Source: Chlorobium sp.
GTDB taxonomy: Bacteria > Bacteroidota > Chlorobiia > Chlorobiales > Chlorobiaceae
Direction: 5' to 3'
NCBI GenBank assembly: GCA_028277225.1
Contig: JANQHB010000023.1
Location: 1-64,000 of the forward strand
Length of the DNA: 64,000 bases
Part shown: piece after piece, positions 18,797-26,265 of the stretch
Layout of the letters: each line of letters opens with the position of its first letter
Position numbering within the stretch: the stretch's first letter is position 1
Program-made: the position numbers and the translations under genes
Notes under the pieces: generated by a model
Seen by the model: the letters and a program-made list of their open reading frames with translations, nothing else
What the model was told of the DNA's origin: nothing
Database searches by the model: none

Positions 18797-19630
18797 ATGC
18801 GAGTATTAGCTTTACAGCCCGATATAATGCCATCAGATACCCGTGATGAAAGGAATCAAAATATTGACGTAATTGTAGATAAATTAGAGCATATATTGGA
18901 TGATAATGATCATTATAGTATTGATTTACTTGTGCTGCCTGAACTATGCACCATAGATTACTCACGATATGCTTTTGAAAGATTAAAGGTGTTGAGTGAG
19001 TCTTTACAAGGATATTCTGTTGACGCATTATCGGTTATTGCGAAAAAATACAAGACTTTTGTTAGTTTTGGTTTTCCCAGATCAACTGGTGATAAGTATA
19101 GGATCAGTAATGTTGTTTTGAATGAAAAAGGGTGCGTGATTTCTTATTATGATAAGCTTCATATTGCACAATTTGGAGCATCAATAGAAAAAGAATATTT
19201 TGATAAAGGTGAAGGGGTTTGTGTATTCTCATTGAAAAATTTTAAGGTAGGAGTTGTGATTTGTTATGACTTTAGATTTTCTGAATATCTTAGAGTTCTT
19301 GTGCATAAGCATAAGGTAGACTTTATTATACATCCAGTTGCTTTTACGGAAGATGAAACCTTTAGAAGCTGGCATGACTTTGTAGTTACACGTGCTCTTG
19401 AAAATCAAGTTTACTTCTTGAGTTTGAATAGAGCTGGGGATGCATGGGGGAACTCAATATTTTGTCCGCCATGGGTGGGTGGAAACTTTAGAGAGGAAAA
19501 ATTTGGGAAAAGTGAAGAGTATCGGTTGTTTGACCTGGATATAGAAGATATAAAAATGATACGTGAAAAATATTCATTTAATCATGACAGAGTTGAATGC
19601 TACGAATCGCTTCGTAATATTCAGCTATAA
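18797..19630 (+). CDS. Carbon-nitrogen hydrolase (nitrilase superfamily)
   Basis: A 277-residue cytosolic enzyme with the nitrilase catalytic triad in the expected order: Glu in LLVLPELC (about residue 50), Lys in YYDKLHIAQ (about residue 116) and Cys in GVVICYDFRF (about residue 156). It should hydrolyse or transfer across a non-peptide C-N bond; the substrate is not predictable. GGAG lies 6 bp before the ATG. The gene is AT-rich like its upstream membrane-anchored partner and unlike the rest of the window, indicating joint acquisition. It does not look like the housekeeping omega-amidase or carbamoylputrescine branches, but this needs a tree. Confidence 0.8.
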   Translation: MRVLALQPDIMPSDTRDERNQNIDVIVDKLEHILDDNDHYSIDLLVLPELCTIDYSRYAFERLKVLSESLQGYSVDALSVIAKKYKTFVSFGFPRSTGDKYRISNVVLNEKGCVISYYDKLHIAQFGASIEKEYFDKGEGVCVFSLKNFKVGVVICYDFRFSEYLRVLVHKHKVDFIIHPVAFTEDETFRSWHDFVVTRALENQVYFLSLNRAGDAWGNSIFCPPWVGGNFREEKFGKSEEYRLFDLDIEDIKMIREKYSFNHDRVECYESLRNIQL

Positions 19631-19710
19631 TGTTATGCGCTCAAACCATATACCAAGAAAAGAATAATTGCTGAAGCAAAGCCTGTTTTATAAAACAAAA
19701 GGAAGTTTAA

Positions 19711-20037
19711 ATGTCTATAGAAAAACATATAAGGGAAATACTCACTGAATATCAGGAGAAACTTGGGAGTATACTCGATGACAGGTTGGAATCCGTGGTG
19801 TTGTACGGCTCTCAGGCGCGGGGAGATACGGAGGATGAATCCGACATTGATGTGCTGTGCGTCATGAAAAATTCATTCAACTATGGAGAACTGATCGACA
19901 AGACATCACAGGCGACGGCGGAAATAAGCATGAAGCACGGGATGACACTGTCGAGGGCATTCGTTACCAGTGCGGATTTCAAAACCATGAAAACTCCTTT
20001 TCTTATGAACATCAGACGGGAAGGATTGACGGTTTGA
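19711..20037 (+). CDS. MNT-type nucleotidyltransferase domain protein (orphan)
   Basis: A 108-residue protein with the minimal nucleotidyltransferase signature: GSQARG followed by ESDIDVLCV (metal-binding Asp pair, about residues 32-50). These domains are usually the antitoxin half of HEPN-MNT modules, in which they AMPylate the HEPN toxin. No HEPN partner is encoded next to it; the following gene is an alcohol dehydrogenase starting 6 bp downstream. A GGAAG ribosome site precedes the ATG. Base composition returns to normal here. Confidence 0.75.
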   Translation: MSIEKHIREILTEYQEKLGSILDDRLESVVLYGSQARGDTEDESDIDVLCVMKNSFNYGELIDKTSQATAEISMKHGMTLSRAFVTSADFKTMKTPFLMNIRREGLTV

Positions 20038-20042
20038 GTACT

Positions 20043-21071
20043 ATGAAAGCCCACATTATAGAACGCATTACCGACCTGTCACTGAACACTGATCCGTTGA
20101 GCATGGTCGAGATGCCGGTTCCCGAACCTGCTGCAGGGGAGGTGCTGCTGAAGGTGAGGACGTGCGGGGTTTGTCATACGGAGCTTGATGAGATCGAGGG
20201 AAGGACACCTCCGGCTTTTTTCCCGGTTGTTCTGGGACATCAGGTTGTGGGTGAGGTTGTGGTTCATGGGGACGGGGTGAGCGAGCCTGCAATCGGGAGC
20301 AGGGTAGGGGTGGCCTGGATTTATTCTGCCTGCGGGAAATGTGATCTCTGTCTTGATGGAAAGGAGAATCTCTGCCCGGATTTTCGTGCGACCGGGCGGG
20401 ACGCTCATGGTGGCTATGCGGAGTATATGGTTGTTCCGGTTGCGTATGCCTATCCGATACCTGACAACTTTTCAGATGCCGAAGCAGCGCCTTTGCTCTG
20501 CGCGGGGGCTGTCGGGTACCGGTCGTTAAAGCTTTTGAATCTCAAGAACGGCCAGCCTGCCGGACTGACAGGTTTCGGGGCTTCGGCGCATCTTGTATTG
20601 AAAATGATGCACTACCTCTATCCCGATTCACCGGTGCATGTCTTTGCCCGCAATCCGGAGGAACGGGAATTTGCTTTTTCACTGGGTGCCGTCTGGGCGG
20701 GGGATACGACCGATAGTGCTCCCGAGCCGCTGGCGGGTATCATCGATACGACACCGGTCTGGCTGCCGGTGCTTTCCGCCCTGGAAAATCTCATGCCCTC
20801 GGGACGTCTCGTGATCAACGCGATCCGCAAGGAGTCGATCGATACGAAGGTGCTTTCAGGCCTCGATTATGCCACGCATCTCTGGATGGAAAAGGAGATC
20901 AAGAGTGTTGCCAACGTTGCCTCGGCCGATGTGCGGGAGTTCCTGAAAATTGCGGGTGAGATGGACTTGAAACCGGACGTACAGCTCTATCCTTTTGAAG
21001 AGGCAAACAAGGCGCTCATGGATATCAAGCAGCGCAGGATCAGGGGGGCGAAGGTGCTGAGTGTTGAGTGA
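20043..21071 (+). CDS. Zinc-dependent alcohol dehydrogenase (MDR family)
   Basis: A 342-residue medium-chain dehydrogenase. The start at 20043 gives MKAHIIERITDL; the frame extends upstream across the previous gene without coding character. The catalytic zinc ligands appear as GVCHTELDEIEG and GHQVVGEV, and the structural zinc cysteines as C-x2-C-x2-C-x7-C (CGKCDLCLDGKENLC). The Rossmann region has an LTGFGASAHL turn in place of the usual GxGxxG. This resembles the 'AdhA-like' zinc-binding alcohol dehydrogenases of bacteria. NAD(P)+ preference is not obvious. It starts 6 bp after the nucleotidyltransferase, which may be chance. Confidence 0.88.
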   Translation: MKAHIIERITDLSLNTDPLSMVEMPVPEPAAGEVLLKVRTCGVCHTELDEIEGRTPPAFFPVVLGHQVVGEVVVHGDGVSEPAIGSRVGVAWIYSACGKCDLCLDGKENLCPDFRATGRDAHGGYAEYMVVPVAYAYPIPDNFSDAEAAPLLCAGAVGYRSLKLLNLKNGQPAGLTGFGASAHLVLKMMHYLYPDSPVHVFARNPEEREFAFSLGAVWAGDTTDSAPEPLAGIIDTTPVWLPVLSALENLMPSGRLVINAIRKESIDTKVLSGLDYATHLWMEKEIKSVANVASADVREFLKIAGEMDLKPDVQLYPFEEANKALMDIKQRRIRGAKVLSVE

Positions 21072-21072
21072 T

Positions 21073-21337
21073 GATTGTGGGGTGTGGGATGGAAGAAGTG
21101 CCGAGTCCTGAGTGCCGAGCGCTGAGAGAAGAAAAAAGCAATGAGCAGCGATTTGGGATACTTTATAATATTGTTTTTTTGCGTTGTCTAATGATTTTTT
21201 CCCATCACGATTAACGATTCACGGTTTTCCTTTTTGTCTTTTCCTCCACTTTGAACGTGACTCGACAAATAACCATCTTCTCCCAATACCCAATACCCAA
21301 TACCCAATACCCAATACCCAATACCCAATACCGAATA
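21073..21337 (+). repeat. Dispersed ~250-bp repeat copy A with a CCCAATA heptamer array
   Basis: This gap between two convergent genes matches 23401-23650 in inverted orientation: shared blocks include gattgtggggtgt, 'gccgagcgctgagagaag', 'aaaaaagcaatgagcag', gcgttgtctaatgattttt and cgattcacggttttcc. At 21282-21330 the 7-mer CCCAATA is repeated seven times without error, followed by a mutated eighth unit. Confidence 0.85.
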
Positions 21338-21360
21338 ATTAAGGATGTTCGGTGGCAGTG

Positions 21361-22167
21361 TTATATCAAAAGCAGGAGGCTTACGGCCATGACTGCCATG
21401 CCGATGACGAGGCCTGAAATGGCCAGGTGGTGTTCACCGTATTCTTCGGCTGTCGGCAGCAGTTCGTCGAGCGAGATGTAAACCATAATGCCGGCGACTC
21501 CGGCAAGGACGAGGCTGAAGACAAGCGGGGTAAGGAAAGGGCGGAGCACGAGGTAGCCGATAACGGCTCCAAGCGGTTCTGCCAGGCCGGAAAGAAACGA
21601 GTAACTGAAGGCTTTGCCTTTGCTTTTTGTGGCAAAGTAGACAGGAACGGCAACAGCCATGCCTTCGGGTATGTTGTGCAGTGCAATGGTTGCTGCTATG
21701 ACGATGCCGAGATTCTGGTCGGAAAGCGCACTGAAGAAAACTGCCAGACCTTCAGGAAAATTGTGAATGGCAATGGCAATTGCCGTGAATATCCCCATTC
21801 GGTAGAGCTTGCTTTCCTCAGGTTCTTCGTCTTCGATAGTGCCGGCAAGCGACATTTCATGAGGGTTTCCGATATGAGGCATTAACAGGTCGATGATCCA
21901 TATGATGCCTATGCCTGCGAAAAATGCAGCAGTCGTGATCCACGCGGCAGCGCTTTCCGACATTTCTTCAAGGATAGAAGCCTGTGCCTCAGGAAGTATT
22001 TCGGCAAACGAGACGTAGAGCATGATGCCGGCTGAAAAGCCAAGGGCAAAAGTCAGAAAGCGTTTGTTGGTGTGATGGACTGTCAATGCAAGAACGCTGC
22101 CGATGCCTGTTGACAGTCCGGCAAGAAGTGTGAGCGAAAGCGCGGGAAGCATCTCGGCAGAGATCAT
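21361..22167 (-). CDS. zupT: ZIP-family divalent metal transporter (ZupT-like)
   Basis: A 268-residue inner-membrane importer of zinc and related divalent cations. Eight helices are expected; the metal-path helices IV and V carry HNFPEGLAVF and HNIPEGMAVAVPV (His, Asn, Pro, Glu), which is diagnostic for the ZupT/GufA branch. The loop between helices III and IV is acidic and short (EDEEPEESKL) rather than His-rich. It converges with the alcohol dehydrogenase and is followed on the same strand (upstream) by a small conserved protein gene. Confidence 0.92.
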   Translation of the reverse strand: MISAEMLPALSLTLLAGLSTGIGSVLALTVHHTNKRFLTFALGFSAGIMLYVSFAEILPEAQASILEEMSESAAAWITTAAFFAGIGIIWIIDLLMPHIGNPHEMSLAGTIEDEEPEESKLYRMGIFTAIAIAIHNFPEGLAVFFSALSDQNLGIVIAATIALHNIPEGMAVAVPVYFATKSKGKAFSYSFLSGLAEPLGAVIGYLVLRPFLTPLVFSLVLAGVAGIMVYISLDELLPTAEEYGEHHLAISGLVIGMAVMAVSLLLLI

Positions 22168-22206
22168 GTTGGGTGGTTTTGTGTTATCCGGCGGGCTGCT
22201 GCGCGT

Positions 22207-22554
22207 TTATCCGGAAGTTTTTGCTTCAATTGTTTTAATCAACGTTTTTACGTCCGGAATGTCCTCGATTTCTTCTCTCGACAGCAGGAGTTCAAGCGTT
22301 TCACTCTGCTTGAGAACGACGGGATAATCGTATTCCTTGTTGTATTTTTTTTTGAACTCATCCCGATGGAGAAACTCCATTTCGGTGGATGAGGATTCCC
22401 TGAAATCTTTCCATATCCTGTTTTCGGTAAAGGTGTCGTGCGTCAATGCGCACAAGCCGCACTGGTAGGTTTCAGGGCTGAACAGCTTGTGTCCGATGTC
22501 AAAAAGGCCGCTGACCGGGTCGCTGTCTGCATTATAAACAAAAACCAGTTTCAT
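22207..22554 (-). CDS. Small conserved hypothetical protein with CxxC motif
   Basis: A 115-residue protein beginning MKLVFVYNADSDPVSG, with a CGLC motif near residues 32-35 (YQCGLCALTHD). The start and thiol pair resemble a widespread uncharacterised family of short bacterial proteins that look like a shortened thioredoxin-type fold, but no function is known to me. No membrane segment. It lies 39 bp upstream of (transcribed toward) the ZIP transporter, so the two may share a transcript. A MITE copy lies upstream of its promoter region. Confidence 0.65.
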   Translation of the reverse strand: MKLVFVYNADSDPVSGLFDIGHKLFSPETYQCGLCALTHDTFTENRIWKDFRESSSTEMEFLHRDEFKKKYNKEYDYPVVLKQSETLELLLSREEIEDIPDVKTLIKTIEAKTSG

Positions 22555-22646
22555 CGTTGCCTGGGGTTGATGTTACGAAAAAATTCTAATTTAGAATATA
22601 TCTAAATAACGCACATTGTCCGGATCAGGTTCCTTGTTATTATGAT

Positions 22647-22839
22647 CCTGAATTGACCGATTGTCGAGCCCCGTGAAATATCTGGTCTGATTTCACGGGG
22701 CCACAGATGCAGGGCACAGGGAAAAGGGAGCATCAAAAGGTAAAAGCCAAAGGTCAAGAGCCTATGACTCAATAACAGATTGTCTTTGATAAACGTGCTA
22801 GTACTGAGCATAGCAATGAATCGGGACGCTCAGTTCAGG
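22647..22839 (+). mobile_element. MITE copy 1 (CCTGAA terminal inverted repeats)
   Basis: Ends read CCTGAATTGACCG and, as reverse complement of the right end, CCTGAACTGAGCG. The element is flanked by identical 5-bp sequences, ATGAT at 22642-22646 and at 22840-22844, consistent with target duplication. It contains an internal hairpin (GCCCCGTGAAAT / ATTTCACGGGGC). It is 193 bp long, encodes nothing, and matches 56596-56816 in reverse orientation. Its right end supplies the stop codon of the LOG gene. Confidence 0.85.
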
Positions 22840-23374
22840 ATGATACAATCTTGTATATATCTTCGACAGTGTCGCATCTGTGGTAGAGCAGCTTATGATC
22901 AGGTCTGACCAGTTTTTTTTCAGCAAGCTTTTCAAAGAACTCAAGAAGCGGCTCCCATATCCCATCGATATTGAACAGTATGATGGGCTTGTCGTGGTGG
23001 CCGAGATGCCGCCAGGTGATGATCTCCATCAATTCATCGAGCGTTCCGAAGCCACCGGGCAGGATAATGAATGCATCTGCAAAGTCTGCGAGCTTCATTT
23101 TCCTCTCATGCATCGATTCGACGATATGCAGCTCGGTTATGCCATAATGAGCAATTTCTTTTTCTTCGAGAAATCTTGGTATGACTCCTCTTGCTGTTCC
23201 GCCGTGCTGCATCACTGCACTGGCAATGCAGCCCATCAGTCCGACATTGCCGCCGCCAAATACAAGCGAAACATCTCGTTCGGCAAGACCCTTGCCAAGC
23301 TCGGCAGCGCTGCTGTAATAGCTTTCAGGCAGGCTGTTGCTCGAACTGCAGTATACTGTAACTGATTTTGCCAT
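22835..23374 (-). CDS. LOG-family protein (TIGR00730; cytokinin-riboside phosphoribohydrolase-like)
   Basis: A 179-residue Rossmann-like protein with the LOG/'lysine decarboxylase-like' signatures: VFGGGNVGLMG (about residues 38-48) and PGGFGTLDE (about 105-113, the PGGxGTxxE motif), with the conserved helix ERKMKLADFADAFI. The family hydrolyses nucleoside 5'-monophosphates to base plus ribose 5-phosphate; the name 'lysine decarboxylase' is a misannotation. Its last codons and stop (TCC TGA) lie at the boundary with a MITE, so the C-terminus may have been changed by that insertion. Confidence 0.9.
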   Translation of the reverse strand: MAKSVTVYCSSSNSLPESYYSSAAELGKGLAERDVSLVFGGGNVGLMGCIASAVMQHGGTARGVIPRFLEEKEIAHYGITELHIVESMHERKMKLADFADAFIILPGGFGTLDELMEIITWRHLGHHDKPIILFNIDGIWEPLLEFFEKLAEKKLVRPDHKLLYHRCDTVEDIYKIVSS

Positions 23375-23400
23375 ATGTATGAGTGAATATTAATTCTGTG

Positions 23401-23650
23401 ATGGGTATTGGGTAGCAGGTATTCGGGGAAGATAGTTTTTTTGAGTTGTTTTCAGAGTGGACGAAAGGACCAAAAGGACAAAAAGGAAAACCGTGAATCG
23501 TAAATCGTGAATCGTGATGGGGAAAAAATCATTAGACAACGCAACAAATCAATATTGGAAAGTATTCCAAATCGCTGCTGCTCATTGCTTTTTTCTTCTC
23601 TCAGCGCTCGGTACTCAGCACTTCTTCCCCCCCACATCCTACACCCCACA
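23401..23650 (-). repeat. Dispersed ~250-bp repeat copy B
   Basis: The reverse complement of this gap reads through the same blocks, in the same order, as 21073-21337, including the closing 'cccaatacccat' motif with only two heptamer-like units. It lies between the glycosyltransferase and LOG genes. The two copies are 2.1 kb apart in inverted orientation and thus could recombine to invert the intervening ZIP-to-LOG segment. Confidence 0.85.
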
Positions 23651-23656
23651 ATCTTC

Positions 23657-24271
23657 CTACCTGTTTTTCGTGATACTGTCGTCAGATCGTTGATAGACAT
23701 AGGTTGCCGGTTTATCGATTTTTTTGACGGTATATCGTTTCGAAGCACGTTCCCAGAGTTCGGTGTCTTCTGCGTAATCGACGTCGGAAAATCCTTCGAG
23801 TGAAACAAACAGTTCACGTCTGCCAAAAAAAGTTCCCCCAAGGGCACATTTCCGGATATGTATTTTTCTTTCCGGATGATGACAGTCGGTGACATAAACA
23901 TCATCGTCTCCGCAAAAACCGCCTGAAAGCAGGTCGATCTCGGGATGTGTTTCAAGATAGTTCAAACGTGAAGCAAGATGTTCCGGCAGATAGTAGTCGT
24001 CACTGTCGAGAAACGTGATATAGCTTCCAAACGAAGCCTGGATCCCGGCGTTCCTTGACAAAGCGGGTTTCCGGTTTGAATGCTTCATGTAGCGGATGTT
24101 GGGATGTTTGTCGATAAAACCGGAAATCCGTTCGAACGTCTTATCGGTGCTGCCGTCATCGACGAGTATCAGTTCCCAGTCCCTGCAGGTCTGTTCAATG
24201 ACACTTTGTATTGCGTTCGTCACTGTTTTTTCCCGGTTGTAGGTCGGGATAATGACCGATATGGCTGGCAT
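23657..24271 (-). CDS. Glycosyltransferase family 2
   Basis: A GT-A fold sugar transferase (204 residues from the preferred ATG, MPAISVIIPTYNRE; five codons further upstream also start with ATG). The nucleotide-sugar motifs are VDDGSTD (about residues 37-43) and the metal-binding FLDSDDYYLPEHL (about 89-101), and the acceptor-side ED motif is YAEDTELWERA. It is a soluble single-domain enzyme with no membrane helix, shorter than polymerising GT2s. Likely role: adding a sugar to LPS, exopolysaccharide or a lipid. It ends beside repeat copy B. Confidence 0.9.
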   Translation of the reverse strand: MPAISVIIPTYNREKTVTNAIQSVIEQTCRDWELILVDDGSTDKTFERISGFIDKHPNIRYMKHSNRKPALSRNAGIQASFGSYITFLDSDDYYLPEHLASRLNYLETHPEIDLLSGGFCGDDDVYVTDCHHPERKIHIRKCALGGTFFGRRELFVSLEGFSDVDYAEDTELWERASKRYTVKKIDKPATYVYQRSDDSITKNR

Positions 24272-24304
24272 GAGTGAAAATAGCATGTGTATTCAGGTAT
24301 GGGA

Positions 24305-24724
24305 TCACGATTCTCCAACAAGCTGAACGAACACTTCGCGGTCGCGGTGACGGTTGTCATGATCGATATAGACTATCTGCTGCCATGTTCCGCGTACCAG
24401 TTTTCCGCTGCTTACAGGCATTGTCACTCCAGGTCCCATCAGCGAGGCTCTCATATGCGAGAAACCATTATCGTCTCCCCAGGTTTCCGAGTGACGGCTG
24501 CGTTCCTTGCTTGATATGAGCCGTTCGAGTTTTTCTTTCATGTCTTCGACAAGGGCGGGTTCGAATTCAATAGTTGTTATCGATGCGGTGGAGCCAATGG
24601 CGGAGATACAGGCAATACCTTCATTGATCCCGGATTTGGCAATTATGTTTTCCACCTGTGATGTCATATCGATGATATCCGAGTAGCCTTTGGTTTTGAG
24701 ATGAATGGTTCCGGAATAGGTCAT
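24305..24724 (-). CDS. YjbQ family protein (UPF0047)
   Basis: A 139-residue single-domain protein starting MTYSGTIHLKTKGYSDI. The ending (SSGKLVRGTWQQIVYIDHDN, then R-D-R-E-V-F-V-Q-L) is the signature of the YjbQ/UPF0047 family, trimers with a metal-binding site; E. coli YjbQ shows weak thiamine-phosphate synthase activity. The ATG overlaps the stop of the chlorophyll-synthase gene by 4 bases (ATGA), so translation is coupled to it. A much longer reading frame extends upstream, antisense-free but inside the pigment gene, and is not the real start. Confidence 0.9.
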   Translation of the reverse strand: MTYSGTIHLKTKGYSDIIDMTSQVENIIAKSGINEGIACISAIGSTASITTIEFEPALVEDMKEKLERLISSKERSRHSETWGDDNGFSHMRASLMGPGVTMPVSSGKLVRGTWQQIVYIDHDNRHRDREVFVQLVGES

Positions 24725-25722
24725 AGCCTGAAATTTTGTATTGCCAGTGCGCAGACAAGCATTCCTGCTACCAGGAAATTCTGTGCTATTGCATTGTATC
24801 GAACATCCATTGTTCTGGGTGAACGTACAAGGCCGAACTGCAGCATAAACTGAGGGATGATGAGGAAGGCGACAATCAGGGCATAGAACGGCTGATTCAG
24901 CATCAACACATAGACAACTGCCATGAGCTGACCCAGATTGATCAAAACAGCAGCAATGACGGCCGCGTTTTTTTCGCCGTATGCGACCGGCAGCGTCCGG
25001 ATCCCTATCTGACGGTCTCCCTCTATCGATTTGAAATCGTTGATCGTCATGGTGCCTGTGCTGGAGATGGTGAAGAGCGTTGCGACAGTCAGTGATGGAA
25101 GGAGCGATACAAGGGTGAAATCGGGATTGTATGCAATTTCGCCTGCTAACCAGGGGATCACAAGGTAGGAGATGGCGACAATGATGTTGCCTGCCCAGAG
25201 CCGCTTTTTGAGTTTTATGGGATTGGCACTGTACAGGTGCGCGTTGACGATGCCGACGACAACGTAAAGGGCGATGAGCGGATGGATCAGGTAGCCGACA
25301 AGGACCGAGAGCAGCGACCATACGGCAATCAGAATTGTTGCGTTCCTGAGCGATATTTCACCGCCCGGGATAGGACGACGGGGTTCGTTGATTTCGTCGA
25401 GGTCGCGATCGAAATAATCATTGAGCATCTGACAGGTACCGCTGGCCAGGGGGCCGGTCAGGAGAACACCGAGAAGAAACTTGACGCCAAATAAATCAGA
25501 CCACCCGAAGGCTCCACTGGCAACAGCGCCGCATAAAAAGCTCCAGATAACAGGAATCCATGTGACCGGTTTCAGGAAACGTATGAGGAGGGCGATATTG
25601 GAAAGGCGGCCCGATGTTCTTTTCGGGGGTTGGACCTGTTTGCGATATTCGAGAGATGGATTGAACGCTTTTTCGAGCTCAGGTTTCCCGTTCGAACGCT
25701 TTTTCTGGAATATATCGGTCAC
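24721..25722 (-). CDS. bchG: (Bacterio)chlorophyll synthase, UbiA prenyltransferase family
   Basis: A 333-residue membrane enzyme that esterifies a (bacterio)chlorophyllide with a prenyl diphosphate. After a soluble N-terminal stretch of about 50 residues come PVTWIPVIWSFLCGA and eight or nine helices. The two Asp-rich prenyl-diphosphate motifs are NDYFDRDLDEINEPRRPIPGG-like (NDYFDRDLDE, about residues 117-126, then RPIPGG) and NDFKSIEGDRQIG (about 242-254), the pattern of ChlG/BchG rather than of ubiquinone or protohaem transferases. Whether it serves chlorophyll a, bacteriochlorophyll a or c (ChlG, BchG or BchK) needs a tree. Coupled to yjbQ by overlap. Confidence 0.85.
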   Translation of the reverse strand: MTDIFQKKRSNGKPELEKAFNPSLEYRKQVQPPKRTSGRLSNIALLIRFLKPVTWIPVIWSFLCGAVASGAFGWSDLFGVKFLLGVLLTGPLASGTCQMLNDYFDRDLDEINEPRRPIPGGEISLRNATILIAVWSLLSVLVGYLIHPLIALYVVVGIVNAHLYSANPIKLKKRLWAGNIIVAISYLVIPWLAGEIAYNPDFTLVSLLPSLTVATLFTISSTGTMTINDFKSIEGDRQIGIRTLPVAYGEKNAAVIAAVLINLGQLMAVVYVLMLNQPFYALIVAFLIIPQFMLQFGLVRSPRTMDVRYNAIAQNFLVAGMLVCALAIQNFRL

Positions 25723-25909
25723 CCTGTTACGTTTGTGATTGTTTTTTCAAGGTCCAAAAAGTTCACGTAAAGCTACTGAACCGGATGGCATATCACAAAT
25801 CCTCAGAGATTTTATGACATCGTATTCGGGATCATCTGATCTGTTCGCGATGGTGCATTCGATTGCACAAACGTTTTATGACAGAGAAACGGGGTGTGGG
25901 GGAATAAAA

Positions 25910-25934
25910 AAGCGGCCGGTGCAGCCGGCCGCTT
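25910..25934 (-). terminator. Rho-independent terminator of the ferredoxin gene
   Basis: AAGCGGCCGG (25910-25919) and CCGGCCGCTT (25925-25934) form a 10-bp GC stem with a 5-base loop. In the minus direction, it is followed by a run of T (AAAAAA at 25905-25910 on the plus strand), 23 bp after the ferredoxin stop. Confidence 0.9.
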
Positions 25935-25956
25935 TTCAAGAAAAACCTTGAGATTT

Positions 25957-26142
25957 TTATCCCTGAACGATGCACTCGGCGGGGCAGACTACGACACATG
26001 CCTGCTCGTCGAGACCTTCACACTCGTTGCAGGTGTTCGGATCGATATAATAAATGTCATCGCCGGCTGAGATTGCCTGTGTGGGGCATTCCGGCTCACA
26101 AGCTGCACAATAGGTGCATTCTTCAGTAATGTAAAGTGCCAT
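25957..26142 (-). CDS. fdx: 2[4Fe-4S] ferredoxin, Chlorobium type
   Basis: A 61-residue soluble electron carrier. The ATG at 26142 is fixed by a GGAG about 10 bases upstream. The cysteine pattern is C-x2-C-x2-C-x3-C-P near the N-terminus (CTYCAACEPECP) and C-x2-C-x8-C-x3-C-P near the C-terminus (CNECEGLDEQACVVVCP). The extended second motif is typical of Chlorobium and some other anaerobe ferredoxins. In green sulfur bacteria, these low-potential ferredoxins take electrons from the type-I reaction centre to the reductive TCA cycle and NAD reduction. Monocistronic, with its own terminator. Confidence 0.95.
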   Translation of the reverse strand: MALYITEECTYCAACEPECPTQAISAGDDIYYIDPNTCNECEGLDEQACVVVCPAECIVQG

Positions 26143-26253
26143 GTTACATTCTCCGTTAGGGTTACAAAAAAAATTGCCGCAAAAAGAACAGATTCCTGAA
26201 AACAGGAGGTTAATATATATTTTTTTTTCTCCCGGCAAAATCAAGAACACGAT

Positions 26254-26265
26254 GGTGTTAACACC
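26254..26265. promoter_or_regulatory. Perfect 12-bp palindrome upstream of the ferredoxin gene
   Basis: GGTGTTAACACC is exactly self-complementary and sits 112 bp upstream of the ferredoxin ATG. In the ferredoxin direction it is followed by a plausible promoter (TTGCCG, 17 bp, TATTAA). A dimeric regulator site is possible. The rest of the 307-bp gap between ferredoxin and phoH has no visible gene. Confidence 0.35.

Noticed and set aside
19857..20042. Longer N-terminus for the alcohol dehydrogenase
   Set aside because: It overlaps the nucleotidyltransferase gene in another frame; family alignment starts at MKAHIIER.
21282..21337. CRISPR array
   Set aside because: The CCCAATA units are contiguous 7-mers without spacers; no cas gene is near.
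24725..25321. Upstream extension of the YjbQ frame
   Set aside because: It lies inside the chlorophyll-synthase gene in another frame; family length and the ATGA overlap fix the start at 24724.
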